Below are positions 1 through 8,804 of a DNA stretch of 64,000 bases, piece after piece. Position 1 is the first letter of the stretch; every line of letters starts with the position of its first letter. The stretch lies in contig NZ_FNRX01000002.1 in NCBI RefSeq assembly GCF_900105195.1, positions 4,154,001 to 4,218,000 on the forward strand, given 5' to 3'. Origin of the DNA: Rhodococcus pyridinivorans (lineage in GTDB: Bacteria; Actinomycetota; Actinomycetes; Mycobacteriales; Mycobacteriaceae). The position numbers and the translations under genes are program-made. The notes under the pieces are model-generated. The model saw nothing but the letters and a program-made list of their open reading frames with translations, had not been told where the DNA came from and did not search any database.

Positions 1-2259
1 CCACCGGTCGAATTCCTCGGCCATGGCCTCGTCGTGGCCGATCCGGCCTTCCGCGGAGACCTCTGCCGAACCGGGATCGCGGGCGAACAGCAACCGGTGC
101 AGCGGAGACCGCGAGGTGGGGGTGGACGGCGCCCACCAGAGGGTGAGCGCACACTGCGCGCGCGTCACCGCCACGTACAGCAGGCGCAGTTCCTCTCCCG
201 CCTCCTCGAGTTCGTGCTGACGCCGCCGCGCGACATAACCGGGACCGCTCTTGCCGCCCACATCGAGGATGCGTCGGCCGTTCTCGTGCAGCAGCAGCTT
301 GTCGGGCTCGGGGTTCTTCGCGGCATCCCACCCGTACGGGACGTGGACGACGGGGAATTCGAGTCCCTTGCTGCCGTGCACGGTGAGGATCTGGACCGCC
401 GCGGCGTCGCTGTCGAGGCGCCGGACCCGGTCGGCTCCACCTCGGTCGGGGTCGTTGATGCGATCCTCGAGCCAGCGGGTGAGTGCGGCCAGCCCCAGCG
501 ACTGTGCCGAGGCGACGTCCTCGAGCAGCTGTGCGACGTGCCGGATGTCTGTGAGGGTGCGTTCCCCGGACGGCTGATCGAGGAGGCGGGCCTCGACCGA
601 ACCGAAGGACGCGAGGCGTTCGAAGACGGCGGCGAAGCCGGTGCGGGCGTAGACGTCGTTCAGTTCGCGGAGCAGTCCGCCGACCTCCACGACCAGCGCT
701 TCGCCCTCCGAATCGATGTCGGTCATCGTGCGGCCGAGCAGCGGGGTGAGCGCGGCGAGCCGGACGCGATCGGCGCGGTGGGGCTGCTCGAGCGCATAGA
801 GAACCCACAGCCAGTGCTGTGCGGACGGTGTGGCGAACACACTCGTGCCCCCGGCGACCACGCACGGCACGTTCGCCTTCGTCAGCGCGTCGTGGACGAG
901 CGTCACCTGTTTGTGTTTGCGCACGAGGACCGCGATGTGCCCGGGTTGCACACGCTCGGGACCGGAACCGAGGTCGACGGTGACGTTCTCGTCGTCGAGC
1001 AGGCGCACGATGTCGGCCGCCACGTCGCGAGCGACCCGCCCACGTAAGCCGTCGAGGTTCTGCGGGAAACCCCAGTCGTTGAGCGGACCGGCACCGGCGC
1101 GGGGCAGGTGACGCACCCGCAGGGACGCGATACCCGAGAGCCGGGAATCGGCGGCTGCCGCCTTCACCGGGTTCACCACGATGCGGGGATCACCGAGAGC
1201 CGCACCGAGATGGACGTGTTCGAGCGCCCGGACGAGATCGCCGTCGCTGCGCCAATTGGTGGTCAGCTCGCAGTAGGTGTCGGATTCGGAGACGGCGTCG
1301 AGATAGCTGAGCACCTCCGCGCCGCGGAAGGCGTATATCGCCTGTTTCGGGTCGCCGACGAGCACGAGCGTGCTGTGCCCGTGGAACGCCCGGCGCAGGA
1401 TCTCCCACTGCTTGGGGTCGGTGTCCTGGAACTCGTCGACGAGGACGACGGAGAAGCGCGCACGCATCCGCCGGCAGGCGGCGTCGCCGTGCTCCGGATC
1501 GCCGAGCACCGCGTGCAGTAGGGACAACTGGTCGTCGAAGTCGCGCAGTCCGAGCCGGCGCTTGCGCCGTTCGACCTCCTCGCGGACCGCACGCGCGAAT
1601 TCCACACGCTCGCCTGCCGCGGTGCCGTCGGCGTCGTTCGGTGCGAGTTCGGCCTGCGGGTCGAAGATCGCCTCCTTCGCGGCGACGGCCGCCTCGGCGT
1701 AGGTGATGGGGGCCTGTCCCCTGCCGTAGCGCCGCAGGTAGAGATCGTCGACGACCTCCACCCGCAGGTCGTCGACGTCCTCGACGACCGTGACGTCGGG
1801 TTCGCGTTCACCGGCGATCCCGAGTTCGTCGAGCATGCGGCGGCAGAAGCCGTGCGTGGTGGAAATGGTGCCGGAGTCGAAGTCGGACAACGCCTGTCGT
1901 AGGCGGGCCCGCCGCGCGTCGACGTCCTCGCTCGCGAGATGACGGACGAGCATGTCGGTGCTCGCCCGCGCACTCTCGGGATCGGCGAGGGCGGTGGCGA
2001 CCTGCGCGAACCGGTTCCGGGTACGTTCGCGCAGTTCCTGCGTCGCAGCCCGGCTGAAGGTGACGAGCAGCAGATCCGACAGGTGGGCGCGCCCTTCGGC
2101 GACGAACCGGGTGGCGAGCCCGACGATCGCGTACGTCTTCCCCGTTCCCGCGCTGGCCTCGAGAACGGTGGTGCCGCTCGGCAGCCGGCCGAGCAGATCG
2201 AAGCCTGCCGGCGGCGGACCGCCCGCGGCGCGCGGATCGGTGATGGCGGTATCGGGCAC
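1..2259 (-). CDS. recB: RecBCD subunit RecB (UvrD-like helicase/nuclease), C-terminus cut by window edge
   Basis: Beta subunit of exodeoxyribonuclease V, the helicase-nuclease that resects double-strand breaks for recombination. 753 codons are visible; the rest, including the expected RecB nuclease domain, lies beyond the left edge. The GTG start at 2259 is chosen because a GAAGGA ribosome site sits about 7 bases upstream and the protein then opens with a short leader before the Walker A motif ASAGTGKT (residues 35-42). The superfamily 1 Walker B VDEFQDTD, the motif GDPKQAIYAFRG and the late motif VTRARCALTLWW are readable further on. It starts 14 bases after the recC stop, so the two are almost certainly co-transcribed. 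recD would be expected next, outside the window. Identification is by motif and context and is firm. Confidence 0.95.
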   Translation of the reverse strand, partial: MPDTAITDPRAAGGPPPAGFDLLGRLPSGTTVLEASAGTGKTYAIVGLATRFVAEGRAHLSDLLLVTFSRAATQELRERTRNRFAQVATALADPESARASTDMLVRHLASEDVDARRARLRQALSDFDSGTISTTHGFCRRMLDELGIAGEREPDVTVVEDVDDLRVEVVDDLYLRRYGRGQAPITYAEAAVAAKEAIFDPQAELAPNDADGTAAGERVEFARAVREEVERRKRRLGLRDFDDQLSLLHAVLGDPEHGDAACRRMRARFSVVLVDEFQDTDPKQWEILRRAFHGHSTLVLVGDPKQAIYAFRGAEVLSYLDAVSESDTYCELTTNWRSDGDLVRALEHVHLGAALGDPRIVVNPVKAAAADSRLSGIASLRVRHLPRAGAGPLNDWGFPQNLDGLRGRVARDVAADIVRLLDDENVTVDLGSGPERVQPGHIAVLVRKHKQVTLVHDALTKANVPCVVAGGTSVFATPSAQHWLWVLYALEQPHRADRVRLAALTPLLGRTMTDIDSEGEALVVEVGGLLRELNDVYARTGFAAVFERLASFGSVEARLLDQPSGERTLTDIRHVAQLLEDVASAQSLGLAALTRWLEDRINDPDRGGADRVRRLDSDAAAVQILTVHGSKGLEFPVVHVPYGWDAAKNPEPDKLLLHENGRRILDVGGKSGPGYVARRRQHELEEAGEELRLLYVAVTRAQCALTLWWAPSTPTSRSPLHRLLFARDPGSAEVSAEGRIGHDEAMAEEFDRW

Positions 2260-2273
2260 GCTGCGTCCTTCTC

Positions 2274-5200
2274 TCACGGGCGTCCCTGGTTCTCGGAGGC
2301 GAGCAGGGGTTCCCACAACCGTCGGGCGAGCACACCGAAACGGGTGGGGTCGTCGAACCAGCCGGCCTCGACACCCTCCGGTGCGTCGGCGGTGAGCTGC
2401 CCGAACGTGACGTCGGGCCCGTACAGATACTGCACGTGACGGTCCTTGCCGTCGCCGAACGCGCCACCGAACGCCTTCCCGGCGGCCGACAGTGCCATCT
2501 CCACGGAATCACCGCGGTGGCGGCGATCGGCGTACTCGGCCGACGCGCCCGTCACGAGCGGCAGCGGCCGGCACAGTCCACGATCGCGCAGATCGACGAG
2601 TGCGGCGAGCAGCGCGACGGGATCGGCGGGAGCCAGAAGGGTCGAGCGCCAGGCCGGATACGAGCGCGAACGGCTGCGCCCGGTGGTCACCGCACGCCAC
2701 TGTCCGGGATGACCCGAGGCGACGACGGCGAGCAACCGGATCCATGCTTCCAGCCGGTGTTTCGGGGACAGCTTGGAATAGGTGCTGCGGGCCAGTACCT
2801 CGCCGTGTACACCTCCGACGGTGCCGGTGAGCCGACGACCGTCGCCGAGATCGACGCGGATGTCGACGGTGCGGGCCTGCCCGGTGTGCACACCGGCGCA
2901 GGCGTGCACGAGGCGGTCGACGTTGTCGCTCACCGCGTCGAGGGTCCTGCGGCCGAGCGCGAACGGCGGGAGCGTGCCGCGACGCCATTCCGCGTCCTGG
3001 AAGGCACCCGCGGACATGCCCGCCAATCGCGCTTCGAGCATGCGGTCGCCCAGTTGCCACTGGGCGAGACCGTCGAGTTCGACGTCGAGTGCGTCGGCGA
3101 TGCCCTCGTCGGTGTCGGGGATCCGCAGACCGAGTCGCTGCCGGAGGAATCCCTGCGTCGGATGTGTCAGGAAGGAAACGAGTTCGTCGAGATCGACATC
3201 GGTGCGTGCCGGGGCCGGAAGGTCGTCGACGAGGAGCGCACCCGACCGGTCGCGCTCCACCGAACCTCCTTGTCCGGCACGGGCTCCCGCGAGTGCGGTG
3301 ACACCGAACCCGAACGGGTCGTCGGCCCGGAAATTGCGCGGATCGAAGGGCTGCAGGGGATGTCGCCGCACGATGCGCTCGTCGTCGACGTCGACTCCCG
3401 TCATCGTCGACACCACGTCGCGCACCTCGGTGAGCGGAATCGCCGGTGGGCGCAGTGCTCCGGTGACGGCGTCGGCGCCGGTGTGGAACAACAGCACACG
3501 CTCCTCCGCGGCCATCAGCGCGTCGAGCAGCAGCTGCCGGTCCTCGCTGCGCGGATCACGCTCTCCCACACAGGGGTTCTGGGTCAGGACATCGTCGCCG
3601 TCGATGTGGGCCGTGCGAGGGAAGACGTCGTCGTCGAGACCGAGGAGAACCACCACGCGATGGGGCACCGAGCGCATCGGCACCATCGTGCACACGGTCA
3701 GTTCGCCGGTACGGAAGTTCGAGCGCGACGGACGCCCGGCGAGCCGGGAGCCGAGCATGGACCGGACATCGCTCAGGGACAACTGCGTGTCGCCGGCATG
3801 CTCGACGGCCTCGCCGATCTCGCGACGCGCGCGGGTGAGCTGCCATGCGTCGGCGGCGGGAACGTCGGCGAGCAGGTCGATGCCGTAACCGAGTTCGTCC
3901 GACCACCGCGCCGCCGGGTGCGGGCCGCGCAACCGGAGCAGCACCACCGTCAACCGGTCGATGAACTCGGCGAACCGCCCGGCGAGGTCGATGTCGTTGC
4001 TGTCGACGTCGTCGAGGGGCAACGACAGGGACAGCCACTCTCCGTCCGCGCCGTCTGCGGCGACACCGAGCAGGATACGGTCGAGTGCCGCGCCGAAAGT
4101 GTTCTGCATGAAGTCGCCGAGACCGAAGCTCTTGCGCTGCCACGGCCCGAGACCCCAGCGGGCACCGGTCTCGGTGGTCCACTCCTGCAGGCGCTCGAGT
4201 TGATCGTCGTCGAATCCGAACTTCCGGCGCACCGGAGCCGACGCGGCGAGGTCGAGAACCTCGCTGGCGGTGACCCGGCCGTCGGCGAGCGCGAGCAGTT
4301 CGGACACCACCGCAAGGATCGGATCGGTGCGGCGCAGGCCGCGATCGGCGAGACGGACCCGCAGCGTGTGGCCGGGATGCTCGCCGACCCCGGCACCGAA
4401 GGCGGCATGGACGAGCGGCGCGTACGTCTCGACGTCGGGGCACATGACGACGACGTCGCGCGGTTCGAGCGTGGGGTCATCGCGGAACAGGTGCAGCAGG
4501 CACTCTCGGAGCACCTCGACCTGCCGGGTGGGGCCGTGGCAGGCATGGATCATCACGGTCCCGTCGGGCGCGGCCGATCCGTGTGCGGGGGCGCGGTCGT
4601 CGCGGAGATCGGCCTGCAACCGGCCGAGGAGCGTCGCCGGCGGCCGGGGTGAGGGATGCGGAAGGTCGGTGCACTCGAGGCCGGAGAGCCGGCTCTGAAG
4701 TTCGCGCACGTCTCGGCCGAGCGCGGCCAGCAGCGGGTGCTGCACCCCGAGAGCGCTGTGGTCGTCGGCGCGACGCATCGACTCCGGACGCCGGGTCAGT
4801 CCGTCCCACATCACCGGGCTCGGATGCGGAAGCCAGATGTGCACGTCGCGGTGGTGCCCGAGCGCGGTCAGCACCTCGACGAGGACGGTGTCGAGGCGGG
4901 TGGGACCGAAGATCGAGAGTCGTTCGGGCAGGTCGACGACGTCGGGGTCGTCTCGCAGCCGGCCGCACAGTTCGTCGAGTCGCTGCGACGGGCTGTCGAC
5001 GCCGATGCGGGCGCGCAGCCGTCGCCACAGCTCGGCTTGCCAACGCAGATGGTCGTCGAGAGGCGCACCCGTGCCGTCGGTGTCGTTCCCCGCCGCCCAC
5101 TGGGAGATCATCCCGGGGCGCTGGAGTCCGTAACTGCGGAGAAGGCCGGTGAGATGCGCTGCGGTGGCGTACCGGCGTCCGGCCCGGTGGTCGTCGGCGC

Positions 5201-5567
5201 CGTGACCGAGATGCCGCGCGAGGGTGGCGCACCACGGTTCGCCGACGCACTCGTCGATCACCCCGAGCAGCGACCACAACATGCGGGAGGGATGCCACGG
5301 ATCGTCGTCGGCGGTGATGCCGGAGGCCGCGGCGAGCGCTTCGTCGACGAGGCGGGACGGGGACGGGAAGTCGATGTTGGCGGCCACCCCGTCGCCGGCG
5401 GAGGAACCGAGCATTCCCGACAACCGCTGGGTGAGCCATCTTTCGACACCGCGCGCGGGCACCGCGACGACCTCCCGCGCGAACGGATCGTCGAGGGGCT
5501 CGGCGAGCACCTCGGCCAGCGCATCCGCCAGGATGCCGGTGCGCTCGGCACGGTGCAGTATCAGCAC
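2274..5567 (-). CDS. recC: RecBCD subunit RecC
   Basis: Gamma subunit of exodeoxyribonuclease V, the structural and Chi-recognising partner of RecB. At 1097 residues it is of normal RecC length. It opens MLILHRAERTGILADALAEV, the usual start of RecC proteins, with the typical region VVAVPARGVERWLTQRLS near residue 35. It has the inactive-helicase character of the family (no Walker A lysine motif) and segments such as CMVPMRSVPHRVVVLLGLDD (about residues 620-640). It precedes recB with a 14-base gap. The 130 bases upstream (5568-5696) hold the presumed promoter and no gene. Assignment rests on family resemblance and on the adjacent recB. Confidence 0.94.
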   Translation of the reverse strand: MLILHRAERTGILADALAEVLAEPLDDPFAREVVAVPARGVERWLTQRLSGMLGSSAGDGVAANIDFPSPSRLVDEALAAASGITADDDPWHPSRMLWSLLGVIDECVGEPWCATLARHLGHGADDHRAGRRYATAAHLTGLLRSYGLQRPGMISQWAAGNDTDGTGAPLDDHLRWQAELWRRLRARIGVDSPSQRLDELCGRLRDDPDVVDLPERLSIFGPTRLDTVLVEVLTALGHHRDVHIWLPHPSPVMWDGLTRRPESMRRADDHSALGVQHPLLAALGRDVRELQSRLSGLECTDLPHPSPRPPATLLGRLQADLRDDRAPAHGSAAPDGTVMIHACHGPTRQVEVLRECLLHLFRDDPTLEPRDVVVMCPDVETYAPLVHAAFGAGVGEHPGHTLRVRLADRGLRRTDPILAVVSELLALADGRVTASEVLDLAASAPVRRKFGFDDDQLERLQEWTTETGARWGLGPWQRKSFGLGDFMQNTFGAALDRILLGVAADGADGEWLSLSLPLDDVDSNDIDLAGRFAEFIDRLTVVLLRLRGPHPAARWSDELGYGIDLLADVPAADAWQLTRARREIGEAVEHAGDTQLSLSDVRSMLGSRLAGRPSRSNFRTGELTVCTMVPMRSVPHRVVVLLGLDDDVFPRTAHIDGDDVLTQNPCVGERDPRSEDRQLLLDALMAAEERVLLFHTGADAVTGALRPPAIPLTEVRDVVSTMTGVDVDDERIVRRHPLQPFDPRNFRADDPFGFGVTALAGARAGQGGSVERDRSGALLVDDLPAPARTDVDLDELVSFLTHPTQGFLRQRLGLRIPDTDEGIADALDVELDGLAQWQLGDRMLEARLAGMSAGAFQDAEWRRGTLPPFALGRRTLDAVSDNVDRLVHACAGVHTGQARTVDIRVDLGDGRRLTGTVGGVHGEVLARSTYSKLSPKHRLEAWIRLLAVVASGHPGQWRAVTTGRSRSRSYPAWRSTLLAPADPVALLAALVDLRDRGLCRPLPLVTGASAEYADRRHRGDSVEMALSAAGKAFGGAFGDGKDRHVQYLYGPDVTFGQLTADAPEGVEAGWFDDPTRFGVLARRLWEPLLASENQGRP

Positions 5568-5696
5568 GCGTCGCTCCCCCTCGTCGTCGCTCGTTCCCGT
5601 CCGGTACGGCTTATCACACCGCCCGGACAGGCGACTGCGTCGCAGGTCGCGAGTGCTCCGTGCCGGAGGTTGCGGGCGCTCCGTGCGACGGACGAG

Positions 5697-5927
5697 CTAC
5701 AGGACGGGACGAACCCCGCCGGGAGAGACTCCGAAGACCGCCATCGATCGCGTACCCGCGATCGAGACGACGTCCCCGGCACGAAGTGGAGTACGGGGAC
5801 TGCGGACCTGGCGATGATTGACGCGGACGAGACCTTCCATGAGCAGCGCCGCCGCTTCACCGCCCGAGCCGGCCAGTCCGCTCTCCTGGAGGAAACCGAA
5901 CAGGGAGTCGCGCACGAGTGCCTCCAT
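5697..5927 (-). CDS. Small S4-domain RNA-binding protein (YbcJ/YaaA-like)
   Basis: A 76-residue protein made almost entirely of one S4 RNA-binding fold: residues 9-65 contain the pattern FLQESGLAGSGGEAAALLME followed by GLVRVNHRQVRSPRTPLRAGD and VVSIAG, characteristic of small ribosome-associated S4 proteins. Such proteins bind structured rRNA; the precise target here is unknown. The start at the ATG of 5927 is chosen because the fold begins immediately after it, although the frame is open further upstream. A GGAGGG stretch lies about 12 bases before this ATG. The gene reads in the same direction as recC, 129 bases away, so it could be an independent or shared transcript. Confidence 0.8.
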   Translation of the reverse strand: MEALVRDSLFGFLQESGLAGSGGEAAALLMEGLVRVNHRQVRSPRTPLRAGDVVSIAGTRSMAVFGVSPGGVRPVL

Positions 5928-6026
5928 GACACCTACGGTCCCCTCCGGAGGCGACGATGCCTCCTCACACGGGGTCCGTGCGGGTGCACATCCGATGAAC
6001 ACACGGCGAACACCGGCGGCCGGGAT

Positions 6027-6224
6027 TCAGGTCTCGGTCGAGATATCGAACAACGACAACTGGTTCCTCGTCATCTCGGCAGTGATATCCGCGCGGTAGC
6101 GCTCCCCCAGATTCTGTGCGACATGGGCAGGGCAACCGAGTTCGCTGCCGATCTGCTCCCAGGTGTATCCGGCCTCGCGGCGTTCCCACGCGTAGCCGCC
6201 GTCCTCGTCCCACGGCATCGACAT
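6027..6224 (-). CDS. Tiny helix-turn-helix-like protein, function unknown
   Basis: A 65-residue acidic protein. Residues 10-45 (YAWERREAGYTWEQIGSELG and the following CPAHVAQNLGERY) read as two helices around a turn, like the sigma-factor or transposase-type helix-turn-helix in which 'W-x-x-I-G-x-x-L-G-C' forms the turn. That suggests nucleic-acid binding, but this is inference and no family is firmly recognised. The start is the ATG at 6224; the second ATG at 6218 (MPWDED) is equally possible. It lies between the S4 gene and the DUF2505 gene, all on the minus strand with gaps of 99 and 165 bases. Codon use matches its neighbours, which supports a real gene. Confidence 0.6.
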   Translation of the reverse strand: MSMPWDEDGGYAWERREAGYTWEQIGSELGCPAHVAQNLGERYRADITAEMTRNQLSLFDISTET

Positions 6225-6301
6225 GATCCGATGGTGGCCTGGGTCACACCCCTCTTCAACGACCTGACCCGGTGTGTCGCCGACGAATCCGGCGAGAACG
6301 A

Positions 6302-6339
6302 CGATGCCGCCGTACCTCGGAAGAGGAACGACGGCATCG
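6302..6339. terminator. Hairpin downstream of the DUF2505 gene
   Basis: CGATGCCG at 6302-6309 pairs with CGGCATCG at 6332-6339, and the pairing continues inward by CGT/ACG after one mismatch. It lies 50 bases past the stop of the minus-strand gene 6390-6890 and before the next gene, so it is placed like a terminator. No T-run follows on either strand, as is usual in this group. Confidence 0.4.
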
Positions 6340-6389
6340 GACCAGATGATCCGTGGATCGGAAGCCGATCGATCGGGCGCCCCTGCGAA

Positions 6390-6890
6390 TCAGTTCTCCG
6401 TGAGCCACTTGTCGAGGTCGATCCGATCGTTCTGGACGATGTTCTCGACGAGCTGGACGATGAGGCCCTCGATCTGCCCACCGACGACGGGAACCTTGAC
6501 GGTGGCCTCGCCACGCACCTCGATCTCGGTACCGCCGTCCGCGTTGCCACGAAGCTCCGAATGGGCCGCGATCGTGATCGGCAGCCCCGACGTGCTGCCG
6601 GCGAGGGTTCCCTGCGCCGTACCGTCCTCGAGTCCGCCCCATTCGTCGGTGCGCTCGATGATCAGAGGTCCTCGCACCACGCCCCGGACGACCGCGGGCA
6701 GCGCGGAGGTGTCGATCTGGTCGGAGACCTTCGCGCGGAAGGTCCCGGGACCGGAGCCGACCTCGAGCTGCGCCACGCCGGTCTGGCTCGCAGCCAGTCG
6801 GCTGTTCCAGAAGTCCTCGCTGGTCAAAGCGCCGTGGACGCGTTCGACGCTGTGGTCGAGCGTAGACGTGAAAACGAATTCCTTGGACAT
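6390..6890 (-). CDS. DUF2505 family protein (SRPBCC-like fold)
   Basis: A 166-residue protein that looks like the actinobacterial DUF2505 family, which adopts the START/SRPBCC ligand-binding fold. It begins MSKEFVFTSTLDHSVERVHG, with 'V-x-x-A-L-T-S-E-D-F-W' near residue 20 (the phrase that follows the first strand in this family), and ends with the long amphipathic helix VGGQIEGLIVQLVENIVQND that closes the hydrophobic cavity. No signal peptide or membrane segment is present. Ligand and role are not known. The start at 6890 is the only good one before the conserved first strand. Confidence 0.8.
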   Translation of the reverse strand: MSKEFVFTSTLDHSVERVHGALTSEDFWNSRLAASQTGVAQLEVGSGPGTFRAKVSDQIDTSALPAVVRGVVRGPLIIERTDEWGGLEDGTAQGTLAGSTSGLPITIAAHSELRGNADGGTEIEVRGEATVKVPVVGGQIEGLIVQLVENIVQNDRIDLDKWLTEN

Positions 6891-6956
6891 GACCGGAGAC
6901 GATATCCTCCCGCTCGGATCTGGACGAAACGGGCCTACCGGTGTCGTTCTGCCACG

Positions 6957-7292
6957 TCAGAGAACAGCGACGAGGGTCGCCGCCGCTCCTCCGACGACAC
7001 CCACCAGAGCGAGCCCGGCCGCCAGGGATCCTGCGACCACCGCGGCGGCTGCGAATCCGCAGACGGCGAGGACGACGAACATCAGCATGCCCGCGATCGG
7101 GTGCTCGAGCAGGGCCGGCATCTCCTCCGTCACCGGAGGTTCCACCTCCCTCGACGCCACGGCGGCCGACGGCGGGGCCTCGACGGACCGCGCGTCGATC
7201 GTCTGCGCCGGAATGTCGGCCGACTGCGACGGAGCAACCGTCGCCGGAGCGGTGATCACGTCCGTGGGCATGACGGGTGCTGCCGTGGTCAT
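6957..7292 (-). CDS. Small membrane protein, function unknown
   Basis: A 111-residue protein with an Ala/Pro/Thr/Val-rich, probably disordered N-terminal half (about residues 1-62) and a C-terminal membrane region. Residues 65-88 and 90-111 are two closely spaced hydrophobic Ala/Gly/Val segments (AGMLMFVVLAVCGFAAAAVV then SLAAGLALVGVVGGAAATLV). The ATG at 7292 (MTTAAPVMP) is taken as start because the sequence before it is unlike the rest. A longer frame opens at 7349. No family is recognised. It ends 67 bases from the DUF2505 start and faces the divergent gene at 7635. Confidence 0.6.
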   Translation of the reverse strand: MTTAAPVMPTDVITAPATVAPSQSADIPAQTIDARSVEAPPSAAVASREVEPPVTEEMPALLEHPIAGMLMFVVLAVCGFAAAAVVAGSLAAGLALVGVVGGAAATLVAVL

Positions 7293-7634
7293 CGTGTCGT
7301 CCCCGCTTTCCTTTGTGCTGCTTGCGGCCGTCTCACGGTCGCCGATCAACCTGAGGAGTCAGGCGGACCGCGTCTCGTCCCGGCCTCGATCTCTCACGTC
7401 AAGGTGTGCTCCGAAGTTTCCCCGCGAGTAACCGGCTCAAACCGAGACCCGTGCGACTCGCGTGCGCCGAGTGGTCACTGCAGCAACGAACCCGACCAGA
7501 GGGTGTGTTATGGATCACATAGACGTTAGCAGTTACGGGGGTCGGGTAGCCGACAGTTGTCACGTCATTTCTCGATGGATGTGAATTCGTCGGTAGATCA
7601 CCGACTCTTCCAGTGCGAAGGAGGCGAACGCACG
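7293..7634. other. Divergent intergenic region
   Basis: 342 bases without a supported gene between the small membrane gene and the plus-strand ferritin-like gene. It must hold promoters for both. A TTGTCA at 7557-7562 with a TGTGAA/GTGAAT-type -10 about 17-18 bases later is a possible promoter for the plus gene. The AAGGAGG at 7618-7624 is a strong ribosome site for the ATG at 7635. I see no riboswitch or small-RNA signature. Confidence 0.4.
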
Positions 7635-8594
7635 ATGACCGAGAACCGAACTCCCGCGTTGCTCACCCAGTTGCGCACTCTCCACGAACTGACCCATGCA
7701 GAGACCCAGGTCGCCGAAACGCGTGTCGCGCAGGCCCGAACCGAAGCGGTACGCAAGGAGCTGACCGAGAACGCCGAGAACTGCCGCATCCGTGCGGTGG
7801 CGATCGAAGAGGCGATCCGCGATCTGGGCGGACTTCCCGATGTGGTCGGGCCGTTCATCGGCCGCGCCGCCATCATGGTGAAGGCCCTCACCGAGCAGGC
7901 GCAGCCGTTCGACGAAGCACTGCTGTCGGACCTCGCCCTCGAACATCAGCTCCTCGACCGTGCCCGCTACGTGAAGGCACTGGCCATCGCGGGCGGACAC
8001 AAGTCGATCGTGTCGCTGGCGGACCGTCTGATCACGGCTCACACGGCGACGGTCGAGTGGCTCACCACCGTCATCGCGGAGGAGGCGCTCGGTGGTCCTG
8101 CCGCTCTGCGTCGCACTCCTCTGCAGGCCGCGGCCGGCGCAGCGGTGCGCCTGGTCAACACGCCGGTCACCTGGTCGGCGCGCAGCATCGATCGAGCGAT
8201 CGATGTCGCCCGCTCGACGCGTCCCCGCATCGAGTCGCTGCTCTCGCGCGGCGCGCATGCCGGTGACGTCGCAGCCAAGACCATCGGTGCCTCGCGCGAT
8301 GCGGCTCTCGAGACGGCCGAGCGCGTGAGCCGTCGTGAAGGCGCCGACGGTACCGCCGACGCTCTACACAAGGCACGCAGCGCCTCGGGTGTCCTCACCG
8401 AGGAGGAGTTGCCGATCCGGAACTACGACGATCTCACCGTCCCGAAGGCCGTGGCGGCGGTCAAGGAACTGACCGAGCCCGCGGACATCCGGGCGATCGT
8501 CGCCTACGAGGAAGCGCACAAGGCACGACACGGTGTTATCTCCGCGGCCCAGACCCGTCTGGCCGCCATCGCGCAGGAGGTGGTCGGCATCTGA
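7635..8594 (+). CDS. Ferritin-like helical protein with a C-terminal YDxLT module
   Basis: A 319-residue cytoplasmic, mainly alpha-helical protein. Residues 1-140 look like a four-helix ferritin-like region of the type found in stress proteins (E/H-rich helices such as LRTLHELTHAETQVAETRVA and ALEHQLLDRARYVKALAIAG). Residues 150-250 are amphipathic and hold many Arg/Ala/Val repeats. The last 58 residues form a separate module (LPIRNYDDLT ... YEEAHKAR ... QTRLAAIA) that recurs in the protein at 41275-41979. The start at ATG 7635 has AAGGAGG ten bases upstream; an open extension to 7557 lacks a ribosome site. Iron or lipid-body association is possible but unproven. It is followed by a hairpin and a tandem repeat. 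Confidence 0.7.
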   Translation: MTENRTPALLTQLRTLHELTHAETQVAETRVAQARTEAVRKELTENAENCRIRAVAIEEAIRDLGGLPDVVGPFIGRAAIMVKALTEQAQPFDEALLSDLALEHQLLDRARYVKALAIAGGHKSIVSLADRLITAHTATVEWLTTVIAEEALGGPAALRRTPLQAAAGAAVRLVNTPVTWSARSIDRAIDVARSTRPRIESLLSRGAHAGDVAAKTIGASRDAALETAERVSRREGADGTADALHKARSASGVLTEEELPIRNYDDLTVPKAVAAVKELTEPADIRAIVAYEEAHKARHGVISAAQTRLAAIAQEVVGI

Positions 8595-8620
8595 TCCGCC
8601 GCACCCCAGTCACGTCACAC

Positions 8621-8651
8621 GATCGCCGGGTCCCTCGTGGGCCCGGCGATC
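8621..8651 (+). terminator. Hairpin terminator after the ferritin-like gene
   Basis: GATCGCCGGG (8621-8630) pairs perfectly with CCCGGCGATC (8642-8651) around an 11-base loop that can add CCC/GGG pairs. It lies 26 bases after the stop codon at 8592-8594. No T-run follows. Its downstream arm merges into the tandem repeat that starts at 8644. Confidence 0.65.
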
Positions 8652-8745
8652 GTCGTCACTGTCGCGGACCCGGCGACCGTCGTCACTGTCGCGGGCGCGG
8701 CGACCCATCGTCACTGTCGCGGACCCGGCGACCGTCGTCACCGCC
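8644..8745. repeat. 27-bp tandem repeat, nearly four copies
   Basis: Units begin at 8644, 8671, 8698 and 8726, each starting CGGCGA(T/C)C and containing GTCGTCACTGTCGCGG. The first two are 27 bases, the third 28, and the fourth degenerates after 20 bases. It fills the gap between the terminator hairpin and the DJ-1-type gene. The 27-base units keep one frame open on the plus strand, which is why a spurious extension of the next gene appears there. Confidence 0.85.
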
Positions 8746-8804
8746 GGTGTCGGTCCCGCTCACAGCGGGTACCCGGCCTCTGCGTTCATCAGAGAGGACA
8801 CACC

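Noticed and set aside
34..1047. Long open frame on the plus strand opposite recB
   Set aside because: The minus strand carries clear helicase motifs. The plus frame is a codon-bias shadow with no motif or ribosome site.
5568..5696. Possible GTCCGG/CCGGAC hairpin before recC
   Set aside because: Only six pairs with a long, poorly paired loop; not above chance in this GC-rich DNA.
4656..7529. 957-codon open frame on the plus strand across recC and four small genes
   Set aside because: It runs antisense to several recognised proteins, is Arg/Gly-rich without domains and crosses their intergenic regions.
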